Of a stretch of DNA of 64,000 bases, positions 44,065 through 53,100 are shown piece by piece; positions within the stretch are counted from its first letter, which is position 1, and every line of letters starts with the position of its first letter. Under the pieces are notes generated by a model. The model did no database searches, was not told where the DNA came from, and saw only the letters and a program-made list of their open reading frames with translations. Position numbers and translations under genes: made by a program. The DNA comes from Chryseobacterium ureilyticum (GTDB lineage: Bacteria > Bacteroidota > Bacteroidia > Flavobacteriales > Weeksellaceae): positions 1,240,001 to 1,304,000 of the forward strand of contig NZ_FTOL01000001.1 of assembly GCF_900156735.1 (NCBI RefSeq), written 5' to 3'.

Positions 44065-44987
44065 TTTAAATTAATGTTTTGAGATGAATAAATTTTGTCC
44101 TGATCATCAATAATGATGCATTCCAGATGATTGATCTGATTGATCATATTAAGCGCCGCATCAATTCCCATAATACTTACCGGAGTTGCCATTGCATCTG
44201 CAATTTCTGCGTTAGGACAAAAGATCGTAACACTTTTCACGCCCGAAACAGGCATTCCTGTTTTGGGATTGATGGTATGAGAATATTTTTTACCGTTGAT
44301 CACGACGAATTTTTCATAATTTCCGGAAGTTGCCACCGCCATATTGGTAATATTCATATAAGAAAAAGGCTGTTTGGCGTTATCGGGATCAGCAATTCCG
44401 ACAGTCCAGGGTTTTCCGTCTGCCTGATTTCCCCATGTCGTTAAATCACCCGAAGCATTCACAATTCCGGAATTTACACCTCTGTTTTGAAGCATCTGTT
44501 TTGCCATTTCTGCAGCATACCCCTTACCGATTCCTCCAAAACCGATCCGCATATCTTTTTCTTTGAGGAAAACAGTCTGCTTTTCGCGGGTAAGAATAAT
44601 ATTCTGATAATTAACGAGTTTCAGATGATCTTTAATCAGTTCAGGATTCGGAAGCTCTTTCATTTCACGATCGAAATTCCAGAAACTTTTATCGATTCCC
44701 CCATAGGAAATATCGAAATAGCCGTCTGTTATTCTGCTGATTCTAAGGCTTCTTTCAATCAGATCAAAAATCTCCCAATCCACTTTTACAGGCTTAATTC
44801 CAGCATTTCTATTGATCAGATTGGTCTGGCTTTCCTCATTGAATGTGGTCAAAAGCTTTTCAATTCTTCTGATTTCGTTAATCGCTGCATCGATATGCTG
44901 ATTTGCAGAATTTTCATCATCGCTTACAACGGTAATTTCAAAAGCGTTCCCCATTAGTTTCTGAGGTCTTTTGAATTCTCTTAACAT
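44061..44987 (-). CDS. apbE: FAD:protein FMN transferase
   Basis: The protein has 308 residues. ApbE motifs are MGNAFEITVVSD, EIRRIEKLLTTFNEESQTNL, FGGIGKGYAAEMAKQML, VNASGDLTTWG and YSHTINPKTGMPV, with NAEIADAMATPVSIMG providing the Mg-site region. It moves FMN from FAD to a Thr or Ser of a target protein outside the cytoplasm. No clear signal peptide is seen at the chosen start (MLREFKRPQKLMGN), which is odd for an extracytoplasmic enzyme; a remote anchor or different export is possible. The DUF4266 gene overlaps its end, and thioredoxin lies upstream. Confidence 0.93.
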   Translation of the reverse strand: MLREFKRPQKLMGNAFEITVVSDDENSANQHIDAAINEIRRIEKLLTTFNEESQTNLINRNAGIKPVKVDWEIFDLIERSLRISRITDGYFDISYGGIDKSFWNFDREMKELPNPELIKDHLKLVNYQNIILTREKQTVFLKEKDMRIGFGGIGKGYAAEMAKQMLQNRGVNSGIVNASGDLTTWGNQADGKPWTVGIADPDNAKQPFSYMNITNMAVATSGNYEKFVVINGKKYSHTINPKTGMPVSGVKSVTIFCPNAEIADAMATPVSIMGIDAALNMINQINHLECIIIDDQDKIYSSQNINLK

Positions 44988-44994
44988 ACCTTTT

Positions 44995-45438
44995 TTATTT
45001 TTGATTTTCTTTTATACTTTTTATTTCTTTGCTGAAAGCCAGTGCATCTTCCGAAGGCAGCCCTTCCCAGCTTTTCAGGACTTTACCTTCAGCATTCAAT
45101 AACAATGTATAAGGAAATAGTCCTTTTTGGTTGTATTGATCAGCAAGTGTAGCATTTTCTTTTTTCAGTTCCGGGGAAAGCTGATTCTTTTTATTTCTTG
45201 GAAAATCTGCATTGATGTAAACCACGACATTTTCTGTTTCCAGCTTTTTAAATTCATCGGTCTCGATGATATTTTTGTGAAGCTTGATGCATGGTATACA
45301 CCAGTCAGAACCTGAAAAGTTCAATAAGATAAGTTCTTTATTTTGTGAGGCTTGTTTCTTGGCATTTTCCAAACGGCTTTGCGCATGAATACCAACAGCG
45401 AATACAACCATTACTATGGCTGAAAATAGTGTTTTCAT
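44995..45438 (-). CDS. Exported thioredoxin-fold protein
   Basis: It has 147 residues from the ATG at 45438; the longer frame to 45489 adds non-homologous residues. The signal peptide ends VGIHAQ. The thioredoxin fold has the active site SGSDWCIPCIKLH (Cys47, Cys50) and the cis-Pro segment GLFPYTLLLNAEGKVLKSWE. It is a periplasmic disulfide reductant or isomerase. It is first in the operon, 7 bases before apbE. It may keep the Cys tail of the DUF4266 lipoprotein reduced. Confidence 0.9.
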   Translation of the reverse strand: MKTLFSAIVMVVFAVGIHAQSRLENAKKQASQNKELILLNFSGSDWCIPCIKLHKNIIETDEFKKLETENVVVYINADFPRNKKNQLSPELKKENATLADQYNQKGLFPYTLLLNAEGKVLKSWEGLPSEDALAFSKEIKSIKENQK

Positions 45439-45508
45439 TATTATGAAATTAATGATATAAAATAATTGATGATGTTGGTTTGTGAGCACAAACCAAATTG
45501 AGACTAAA

Positions 45509-45898
45509 TTATGAAAAAGAAGATCTTGGCGGTTCCCATACGGAATTCAAAAAACCTTTGTAACAAAGATCTTCATCTTTTGAAGGAATCTTATCCATTT
45601 GTAAAGGAATGAAATGATACATTGCCGTTTCCAAACTGAATCCCTGATTAATTGTAAAAACCAATGATAAAGGCGCAGAATGTATGATAAAAGGAAGTCT
45701 CTGATCTTTACCGTAATCACCATCCTTCACAGGATGATCATAATGTGTTCTCAGAAATGCAGTAACCGTCATATCCGGATTGAATTCTTCATGCTCTATG
45801 TAATGTTCAACAAGTTCCGGGATTTTCAAAAGCTGATACAATTCGGTTGTAGAAACCAAATATAAAAATAACAACAATATGGAAATCAACTTTTTCAC
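45509..45898 (-). CDS. Small exported protein, paralogue of the one at 54653
   Basis: The protein has 129 residues with a signal or anchor helix (MKKLISILLLFLYLVSTTEL). The conserved part is LLKIPELVEHYIEHEEFNPD, then FLRTHYDHPVKDGDYGKDQR and LPF, rich in His, Asp and Glu. It is nearly repeated by the 128-residue product of 54653-55039. The two copies stand at either end of the P-ATPase/RND metal block. The family is typically found by metal-transport genes in Flavobacteriia. Metal sensing or buffering in the periplasm is a guess from residues and context. Confidence 0.75.
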   Translation of the reverse strand: MKKLISILLLFLYLVSTTELYQLLKIPELVEHYIEHEEFNPDMTVTAFLRTHYDHPVKDGDYGKDQRLPFIIHSAPLSLVFTINQGFSLETAMYHFIPLQMDKIPSKDEDLCYKGFLNSVWEPPRSSFS

Positions 45899-45942
45899 AA
45901 ATCAAAATTATAAAATATTTTATCAGAAAGGATTATTTTTTT

Positions 45943-48450
45943 TTATTTTCTTCCTGTATACCTTTTTATAAGTTTATAAACCTCAAACCATAATACTGAA
46001 ATAGCGGCAACAAGCAATGTTATCCCCAATTCCTTTACAGCAAGAGGTGCTACACTAAAGAATCCTGATACAGGTTTCACATACAGAATAATAAATAACA
46101 GTACAAGAACCAATGCCGAAATCCCCATCAGTAGAAAATTACGATTTTTAAAGCTTTCAAATATGCTGTAATAGAAAGATCGGTTCACCAGACTTAATAG
46201 TATATTAGCAAATATCAAAGTACTGAAAACCAAAGCTCTTGTTTTTGCCTCATCATTTCTAAGATCAACAGAATACTGATACATCCATAATATTCCTACT
46301 GTAATAACCAGCCCCTGAATAATACTTACCGTAAGCTCCCGCCAGTTTAAGAAAGTTTCTGTAAGTGCTCTCGGAGGTCTCTTCATTGCATTTTTTTCAA
46401 TAGGCTCATTTTCATACACAATAGAACAGGTAGGCCCCATAACCAATTCGAGAAAAATAACATGAACCGGTGTAAATATGTGAGGAAATATCCACCCCAA
46501 GAATAATGGCAAAGAAACCGTAAGTATAATAGGAATATGAATGGAAATAATATACTGAACCGCTTTTTTGATATTGGCATAAATTCTCCGTCCTGCAGCA
46601 ATTCCTACCACCAGCTTTTCCAGATCATCATTCGTAATTACCAAAGCAGCAGCCGATTTAGCAATCTCAGTCCCTTTATTCCCCATCGCCACTCCAATAT
46701 GAGCTGCCTTTAAAGCTGGGCCGTCATTCACACCATCGCCGAGCATTGCCACTACATTACCTTGTGCTTTCAGAGCATTCACCACTTCCAGCTTTGCTTC
46801 CGGAAACATTCTTGTAAACAAAGTTGTATTTTCGCAGAGCTTCATCAGGTCATCTTCAGAACCTGCAGCTATTTCGCTTCCATTAACTGCCGGACTTTCA
46901 TTTATAATTCCTGCCTGCATTGCAATCGCTTTTGTTGTGTCTGCATTATCTCCTGTAATGACTTTTACTTTAATCCCTGCGTCATAGATATGTTTAAAAA
47001 CTTCTTTTATTCCTTTTTTAGGAGGATCATAAAATACAGTCAATCCTAAAAATTCAAATGTAAAATCCTGTTGTTTTACAGGAAAATTGTTTCCTTCAAA
47101 ATGAGATTTGGCTACCCCAAGAACACGATATCCTTGTTCTCCGAATTTTTTAATGACTTCTCGTACTTTATTCTTTTCTTCTTCTGAAAGCTCAGAAACA
47201 TTAAGAATAGCTTCAGGAGCTCCTTTAGCAGCAATAATTCTGTCTTTTTGTTCATTCTCGAAAAGATGTGTCATCATTGGAGGTTTTCCTTCCAACGGAT
47301 ATTCATGAAATAACTGGTAATCTTTCCTTTTATCTGAATCCTGAGTTTGTTCGTAAACCTTATGTAAAGTTATTTCCATCGGATCAAAAGGTACCGGTTC
47401 ACTACTCCACATTGCATAATCAATGAGTTCATCCAGTTCTTTTATTGTAAAGTCTTCCTGCTCGTAAATGGTATCAGATTGATAATCATAAAGGTGTTTT
47501 AACTGCATGGAATTTTCAGTGATCGTTCCCGTCTTGTCTGTACATATTACCGTCACACTTCCTAATGTCTCAACAATGCTGCTTCGTTTGATAATGATTC
47601 CTTCACGCATCAGTTTCCAGGCTCCCAAAGCCATGAATGTTGTAAAAGCGACAGGAATTTCCTCAGGAAGTACAGACATCGCCAATGTAAGACCACTTAA
47701 TAAACTGGTAACAAAATCTTGCGTTTTAATATAGCTGAAAACACATACTGCCGTAAAGATAACCAGCCCAATAATCGCCATTCCTTTTACAAAACTCCGG
47801 ATCTGAAGCTGTAAAGGCGAGGCTTCTTCTTTTATACCAAGAATAGATTGCCCAATCTTCCCTACTTTGGTTTCTTTTCCTATTTGTTCTACCTCAAAAA
47901 CAGCCAATCCGGAAACCGTAATGGTTCCACTGTATACTTTATTATCTTCCGATTTACTGTCTTTGAAAACAGAAAAGCTTTCTCCTGTCAAAGAAGATTG
48001 ATTAACCGAAAAATCATTACTGTGGATAATCTTCCCATCAGCATTAATTAAACTTCCTTCCTCAGTAATACAAAGATCACCGACAACGATTTCAAAAGTG
48101 GGAATTTTCATTACCTTTGAATTTCTTATTACCGTACTTAAAGGTTCATTCAATTTTTCGAGCTCTTCCAGTGCTTTCTTGCTTCGGTTATCCTGATAAA
48201 AAGAAATAGCGGTAATACCTACTATCGCAACAAACATAAATGCAGCTTCTCCATAATCTCCTATGATTACATAGATAAGGGAAACACATATCAATAAAAT
48301 AAGCATGGGTTCTTTCAGAATGTCAAGAAGCATACCTACCCATGTTTCCTTCTTCATCGCTTCTAATCTGTTATAACCGTATTTTTTTCTGGAAGCCGTA
48401 ACCGCAGCTTCTGTAAGTCCTTTCAGGTCTTCAGGTATATTATAATTCAT
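45943..48450 (-). CDS. Cation-transporting P-type ATPase (P2, calcium-type)
   Basis: It has 835 residues from the ATG at 48450. Domains in order: N-terminal cation-ATPase domain (GLTEAAVTASRKKYGYNRLE), two membrane helices, actuator with SLTGESFSV, helices with PEEIP (ALAMSVLPEEIPVAFTTFMA), the phosphorylation site ICTDKTGTITEN, nucleotide-binding domain with AAKGAPEAI, hinge MLGDGVNDGPALKAAHIGVA, and a C-terminal helical bundle. PEEIPVA in M4 and the overall form point to P2A-like Ca2+ or Mn2+ export rather than heavy-metal P1B; no CPC motif is present. It is in the metal block with the RND system. Confidence 0.9.
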   Translation of the reverse strand: MNYNIPEDLKGLTEAAVTASRKKYGYNRLEAMKKETWVGMLLDILKEPMLILLICVSLIYVIIGDYGEAAFMFVAIVGITAISFYQDNRSKKALEELEKLNEPLSTVIRNSKVMKIPTFEIVVGDLCITEEGSLINADGKIIHSNDFSVNQSSLTGESFSVFKDSKSEDNKVYSGTITVSGLAVFEVEQIGKETKVGKIGQSILGIKEEASPLQLQIRSFVKGMAIIGLVIFTAVCVFSYIKTQDFVTSLLSGLTLAMSVLPEEIPVAFTTFMALGAWKLMREGIIIKRSSIVETLGSVTVICTDKTGTITENSMQLKHLYDYQSDTIYEQEDFTIKELDELIDYAMWSSEPVPFDPMEITLHKVYEQTQDSDKRKDYQLFHEYPLEGKPPMMTHLFENEQKDRIIAAKGAPEAILNVSELSEEEKNKVREVIKKFGEQGYRVLGVAKSHFEGNNFPVKQQDFTFEFLGLTVFYDPPKKGIKEVFKHIYDAGIKVKVITGDNADTTKAIAMQAGIINESPAVNGSEIAAGSEDDLMKLCENTTLFTRMFPEAKLEVVNALKAQGNVVAMLGDGVNDGPALKAAHIGVAMGNKGTEIAKSAAALVITNDDLEKLVVGIAAGRRIYANIKKAVQYIISIHIPIILTVSLPLFLGWIFPHIFTPVHVIFLELVMGPTCSIVYENEPIEKNAMKRPPRALTETFLNWRELTVSIIQGLVITVGILWMYQYSVDLRNDEAKTRALVFSTLIFANILLSLVNRSFYYSIFESFKNRNFLLMGISALVLVLLFIILYVKPVSGFFSVAPLAVKELGITLLVAAISVLWFEVYKLIKRYTGRK

Positions 48451-48510
48451 GCGAGATGGATGTAGTATTAAATTTACTGAATATTTTTTAATCAATGTTT
48501 TTATTCGCTG

Positions 48511-48975
48511 CTATTTAATCTGTTTTTTAACTTCAGATACCCACTTTTCTATTTCCGATTTATCTGCAGAAGATAATTTTGCATTACGATGGATGACTGT
48601 ATATGAGCTTAAAGGCATTTCCCCACTTCTTACCGCTTCAGTAATCTCGTCTAATTTTTTCAATTTCTTTTCTTTAGAATAGGTATTGAATTCATCAAAA
48701 TTCAAATGTCTTTTTCCTGAATTGACATGATCTGCCAACCACCATTTTACCGGCTGTATATGATTATACCAAGGATAAGCAGTATTGTTAGAATGACAGT
48801 CATAACAGCTTGTTTTTAATAAACCTTGTACATGAGAGGATAGCTGATAATGTTTTTGAATTGCATTTTCCGAAGGAGTAACTGATATATTTTTGTCAGT
48901 ATCAAAAAACTGAATAGCAATTATCAATAGGGCGACAAATCCGGCTCCTGTTTTTATTAAAGAAGATGTTTTCAT
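48511..48975 (-). CDS. Haem-binding domain protein (cytochrome c-like)
   Basis: The protein has 154 residues. An N-terminal membrane anchor or signal (LIKTGAGFVALLIIAIQFF) precedes a single haem-attachment motif, CYDCH (57-61), followed by NNTAYPWYNHIQPVKWWLAD (the second His or Met ligand region) and SSYTVIHRNAKLS. It matches the haem_bd family found in Bacteroidota. It would carry a covalent c-type haem in the periplasm. It sits between the P-type ATPase and the RND adaptor and may serve redox sensing in the metal block. Confidence 0.88.
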   Translation of the reverse strand: MKTSSLIKTGAGFVALLIIAIQFFDTDKNISVTPSENAIQKHYQLSSHVQGLLKTSCYDCHSNNTAYPWYNHIQPVKWWLADHVNSGKRHLNFDEFNTYSKEKKLKKLDEITEAVRSGEMPLSSYTVIHRNAKLSSADKSEIEKWVSEVKKQIK

Positions 48976-49025
48976 AATTTTATATTTTACTTGATTTTTT
49001 AAAATACTTATTCATTAATCACAAA

Positions 49026-50171
49026 CTATTCTCCTTCTGTATTTTTAAGCTTCATAAGAAGGATATAGGCATTTTTGGTTACAATTTTTTTATTGTTAAA
49101 ATCATTAAAATTGAGAATCTGTATGAATCCGTTTTCCGTTTCGCCCAATTTTACAGGAGTTAATCTATAGGTTTGCTTTTTATCTTCCACAAAAACAAAA
49201 TCTTTCCCTTCAAAATTGACAATACTCTCTTCAGGTACGGCATTGGAGAACGCAGTACTCGTTTCTATTTCTGCATTCATGTACATTCCCGGCACAAGGC
49301 TCTGGTCGTATTTTTCAAAATGGCAATGTACTTCAGCCCAACCTCCGGGATTAACATCTTTACTTACCAATAAGATTTCTCCATAATACTTTTTATCAGG
49401 AGCAGTATTGGTATATGCTGCGAACCGCTGCCCTTTGTTCAGGGTTTTCAGATCCTTTTCATAGACTTTAAGAGTAAGGTGAATATCATTAGGATTAATT
49501 AATTCAAAAAGGACATCGGACGGGTTTACATATTTTCCGATATTCACATTGACCTTGCTTACAAAGCCATTGATACTGCTATAAACAGGTACACTTTTCG
49601 TAATATTTCCAGAGCTCAGCGATTCTGGATTGATGTTGATAAGACGAAGTTGCTGAGCTAAAGAGTTCATCAGGATTTTCTGACTGTTCATTTCAGATTG
49701 TGCCTGCTGCATCACTTTATCACTGGTTGCCTGGCTTTGATTCAGTGTTTTCTGACGGTTATAATCGAATTGGGCAAAATGTACTTTAGATTTTGCCATC
49801 AAATAATCCTGTTGAAGTTGAATAAACTGTGGGTTTTCAATAACAGCAATCACCTGTCCTTTTGAAACCGGTTTGCCAGGAAGTAAATTGCTGGATTTGA
49901 GATAACCTCCCAAAGGAATACTTACCGAAACCAGATTTTGCGGCGGAACATCAATCATTCCATTCAGCTTTAAAACTGAAGAAATCTTCTGTAAAGAAAG
50001 CGTTGTTGTTTCTATCGGAGCATTTCGCAACTGTGCATCGGTAAGAGTCACTATATTTTCATCTTTTGAAGTCTCGGATACCGGTTCTGTTTTTTTATGG
50101 TCTTTGCATTGATAAAACAGCAGCAATGTTACGGATAGAGAATATGATATAATTTTAAGTTTAAGTTTCAT
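49026..50171 (-). CDS. RND efflux periplasmic adaptor (membrane fusion) lipoprotein
   Basis: It has 381 residues from the ATG at 50171 (a longer frame from 50228 overlaps the RND gene). The signal ends in LLFYQC, a lipobox. Adaptor motifs: SVSIPLGGYLKSSNLLPGKP and VSKGQVIAVIENPQFIQLQQ (lipoyl half), a helical hairpin (QSQATSDKVMQQAQSEMNSQ), the returning lipoyl half (VPVYSSINGFVSKVNVNIGK) and a beta barrel with DLKTLNKGQRF. It links the inner-membrane pump to the outer-membrane channel. The pump gene ends only 2 bases upstream, so it is one operon. Confidence 0.93.
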   Translation of the reverse strand: MKLKLKIISYSLSVTLLLFYQCKDHKKTEPVSETSKDENIVTLTDAQLRNAPIETTTLSLQKISSVLKLNGMIDVPPQNLVSVSIPLGGYLKSSNLLPGKPVSKGQVIAVIENPQFIQLQQDYLMAKSKVHFAQFDYNRQKTLNQSQATSDKVMQQAQSEMNSQKILMNSLAQQLRLININPESLSSGNITKSVPVYSSINGFVSKVNVNIGKYVNPSDVLFELINPNDIHLTLKVYEKDLKTLNKGQRFAAYTNTAPDKKYYGEILLVSKDVNPGGWAEVHCHFEKYDQSLVPGMYMNAEIETSTAFSNAVPEESIVNFEGKDFVFVEDKKQTYRLTPVKLGETENGFIQILNFNDFNNKKIVTKNAYILLMKLKNTEGE

Positions 50172-50173
50172 TG

Positions 50174-53100
50174 TTAAGGGTTTAAAGTAAGATATTCCAG
50201 TTCTATAGCACTTTGATTCAGTTTCCATACGGCATCGGCATAATTATTCTTTAAGGTAACAGCCTGATTGACCAATATGACAAATTCCAGATAATTAATT
50301 TCACCAGCCAGAAACTGCTTCTTAGCTGTTTCAGTAATGACATCGGCATTTTTCAGCTCTGAGCTTTCATATTGGGAAACAATATCAAGATTAGTCTGGT
50401 AGATATTGGTGATCTTTTTAAGCTGATTCTGTAGGGTAAATTCTGTATTCTCCAGATCATTTTTAGCAACTGATTCTGCAATTTTTGCAGCCTGTATTCT
50501 TGACTTCTGGCCTCCTGAAAAGATAGGAACCGAAACGCCCAGCTGTACAGAATGAAACTGAGGTGCAGGGCCATACACTTTATCATCGGCTCCCATTCCT
50601 CTGAAACTGTTAAGATTATAAGCCAACTGAAGACCGGGAAGCATTTTTGCCTTTTCAAGAGCAATCTGCTGCTCAGAAACATTTTTCTGCTGTTGTAACA
50701 ATTTAATAGCAGGATGCAAGCTAAGTTCAGTTTTAGAAACTCCATTAAATAATTTCTGATCCTCAGGAAAAAAATCTGTTTCAGTATTCAACAACCATTG
50801 AAGTTGATATTTCAGAACAGAAAGTTCCTGTTCTACTTGTTTCAACTGAATTTCTATCGCTGACTTCTGATTGGAAGCTGTTGTTTTTTCCAGAATATTA
50901 CTCTCACCTGCTTTTAAACGAATGCTTGCTTTGTTCAGAAAATCGGTGTATAATTTTAATGTTTCATGGAGAAGCTGCTCTTTGTCTCTCCAATACAGGA
51001 TATTATAAAAGGTAAGACTCACGGCTTTCTTCAGCTCATATTCTTTAAGAGAAACATTCAGCAAAGACCTTTTCCATTCTTCAGTATATACATTTTTCTG
51101 TTTTTTATACACTGTCGGAAACGAAATATTCTGGGAAATTCCGAATTTCATATCGTTGTAAGCACTATTGATCTGCCCGTAATCCATTGAAATTCCCGTT
51201 TGCGCAATATCATTCGCTGATTTGATTAATGCTTTTGAATATTCTGTTTTCAGTTTTTCATTTTTAAGATTTCTATTGTTCTCTAGTGCTGTATTAATAG
51301 CATTTTGCAGGTTGATTGGAGTTTGGGATTTAATTCCGATTCCCATTATACAGAAAATCAAAATCAACACAGCTGCAAAGTTTTTATGATTGTGTTTTTT
51401 CATTTTAAATCCTTTTTCAATATTTACATAAAGCAGTGGCAAAACAAACAAAGTGAGAAAAGTGGCCACCATCAGACCGCCAATAACTACAGTTGCCAAA
51501 GGTCGCTGTACTTCCGCTCCCGCACCATTGCTTACAGCCATTGGAATAAAGCCTAATGAAGCCACAAAAGCAGTCATCAGAACAGGACGAAGTCTTGATT
51601 CTCCTCCGTCTATAACAATTCTTACTATATTTTTAATTCCTCTTTTATGAAGACGGTTAAACTCTGAGATTAAAACAATTCCATTTAAAACCGCAACTCC
51701 AAAAAGTGCGATAAATCCTACTCCCGCACTTATACTGAAAGGCATACCCCGTAATGCCATCAGAAATACTCCACCAATAATAGAAAGTGGAATTGCAGTA
51801 TAGATAAGTAAACTTTCTTTAACAGAATTAAAAGCCAGGAACAGCATAACGAAAATAAGAGCCAATGCAATCGGGACAGCAATCATAAGACGCTGTTTGG
51901 CATTATTAAGATTTTCAAATGATCCTCCATAGGTCATATAATATCCTGTGGGAAACTTCATTTTTTGATCTGCTTTACGCTGTAGCTCTTCCACAATACT
52001 TTGCACATCCCGTCCTTTTATATTGAAGCCTACCACAATTCTTCTTTGAGCGTTTTCCCTCTGGATTTGATTAGGGCCATTTTTTACCTCTACTTTGGCA
52101 AGCTGGGAGAGCGGGATCTGATTTCCGGAAGGAGTAGGAACCAGAAGATTCTTAATATCAGTGACATTTTTACGGTCCTTGGTATCAAGCCTCACTACCA
52201 TATCGAAACGTTTTTCTCCTTCAAAAACCAACCCTGTACTTTGCCCTGCAAATGCTGTGTTAACAATTCTGTTGATGTCTGAGATAGACAAATGATACTG
52301 AGCAATCAAAGGACGGTTGTATTCTATAATAACTTGTGGCATTCCGGAAATAGGTTCTATATAAAGATTCTGAGTTCCATCCACGGTCTCTATAATTTTT
52401 CCAAGCTTCTGGGCATATTGTGAAAGAACATCCAGATCTTCTCCAAAAATCTTGATCACAACATCCTGTCTTGCCCCCGTCATTAATTCATTAAAACGCA
52501 TCTGAACAGGAAACTGGAAACTGGCCGTAATTCCCGGAACATCCTGAAGCTGTTTCCCCATTTTATCTGCCAGCTCAGGGAAAGAGGATGCGGAAGTCCA
52601 TTCTTTTTTATCTTTTAAAATAACCATCATATCTGAAGCATCCATGGGCATTGGATCGGTAGGAACTTCACCACTTCCGATCTTTGTCACTACTTTTTCC
52701 ACTTCAGGAAATCTGGATTTGAGAATATGAGCAGCCTTCTGGGTGCTTTCAATCGTCGTTGTAAGATTACTTCCTGGCAAAACTCTTGTGTCCACCGCAA
52801 AATCGCCTTCTTCAAGAGATGGAATAAATTCCCCTCCCATTCTGGATAAGATGAAAACGGCCATTATAAACAGAACAGCCACAATTGCAAAAACTGTTTT
52901 AGGAATTCTAAGAAGCTTAAGTAAAGTATTAAGATAAATCTTCTCCACTTTCTTCATAATTCTATCTGAAAAAGTAGGTTTCTCACTTCTTTTTCTCAGT
53001 AAAACAGCACTCATCATCGGGATATATGTTAATGATAATAAAAATGCGCCCAATAATGCAAAAGCAACGGTCTGAGCCATTGGTTTGAACATCTTTCCTT

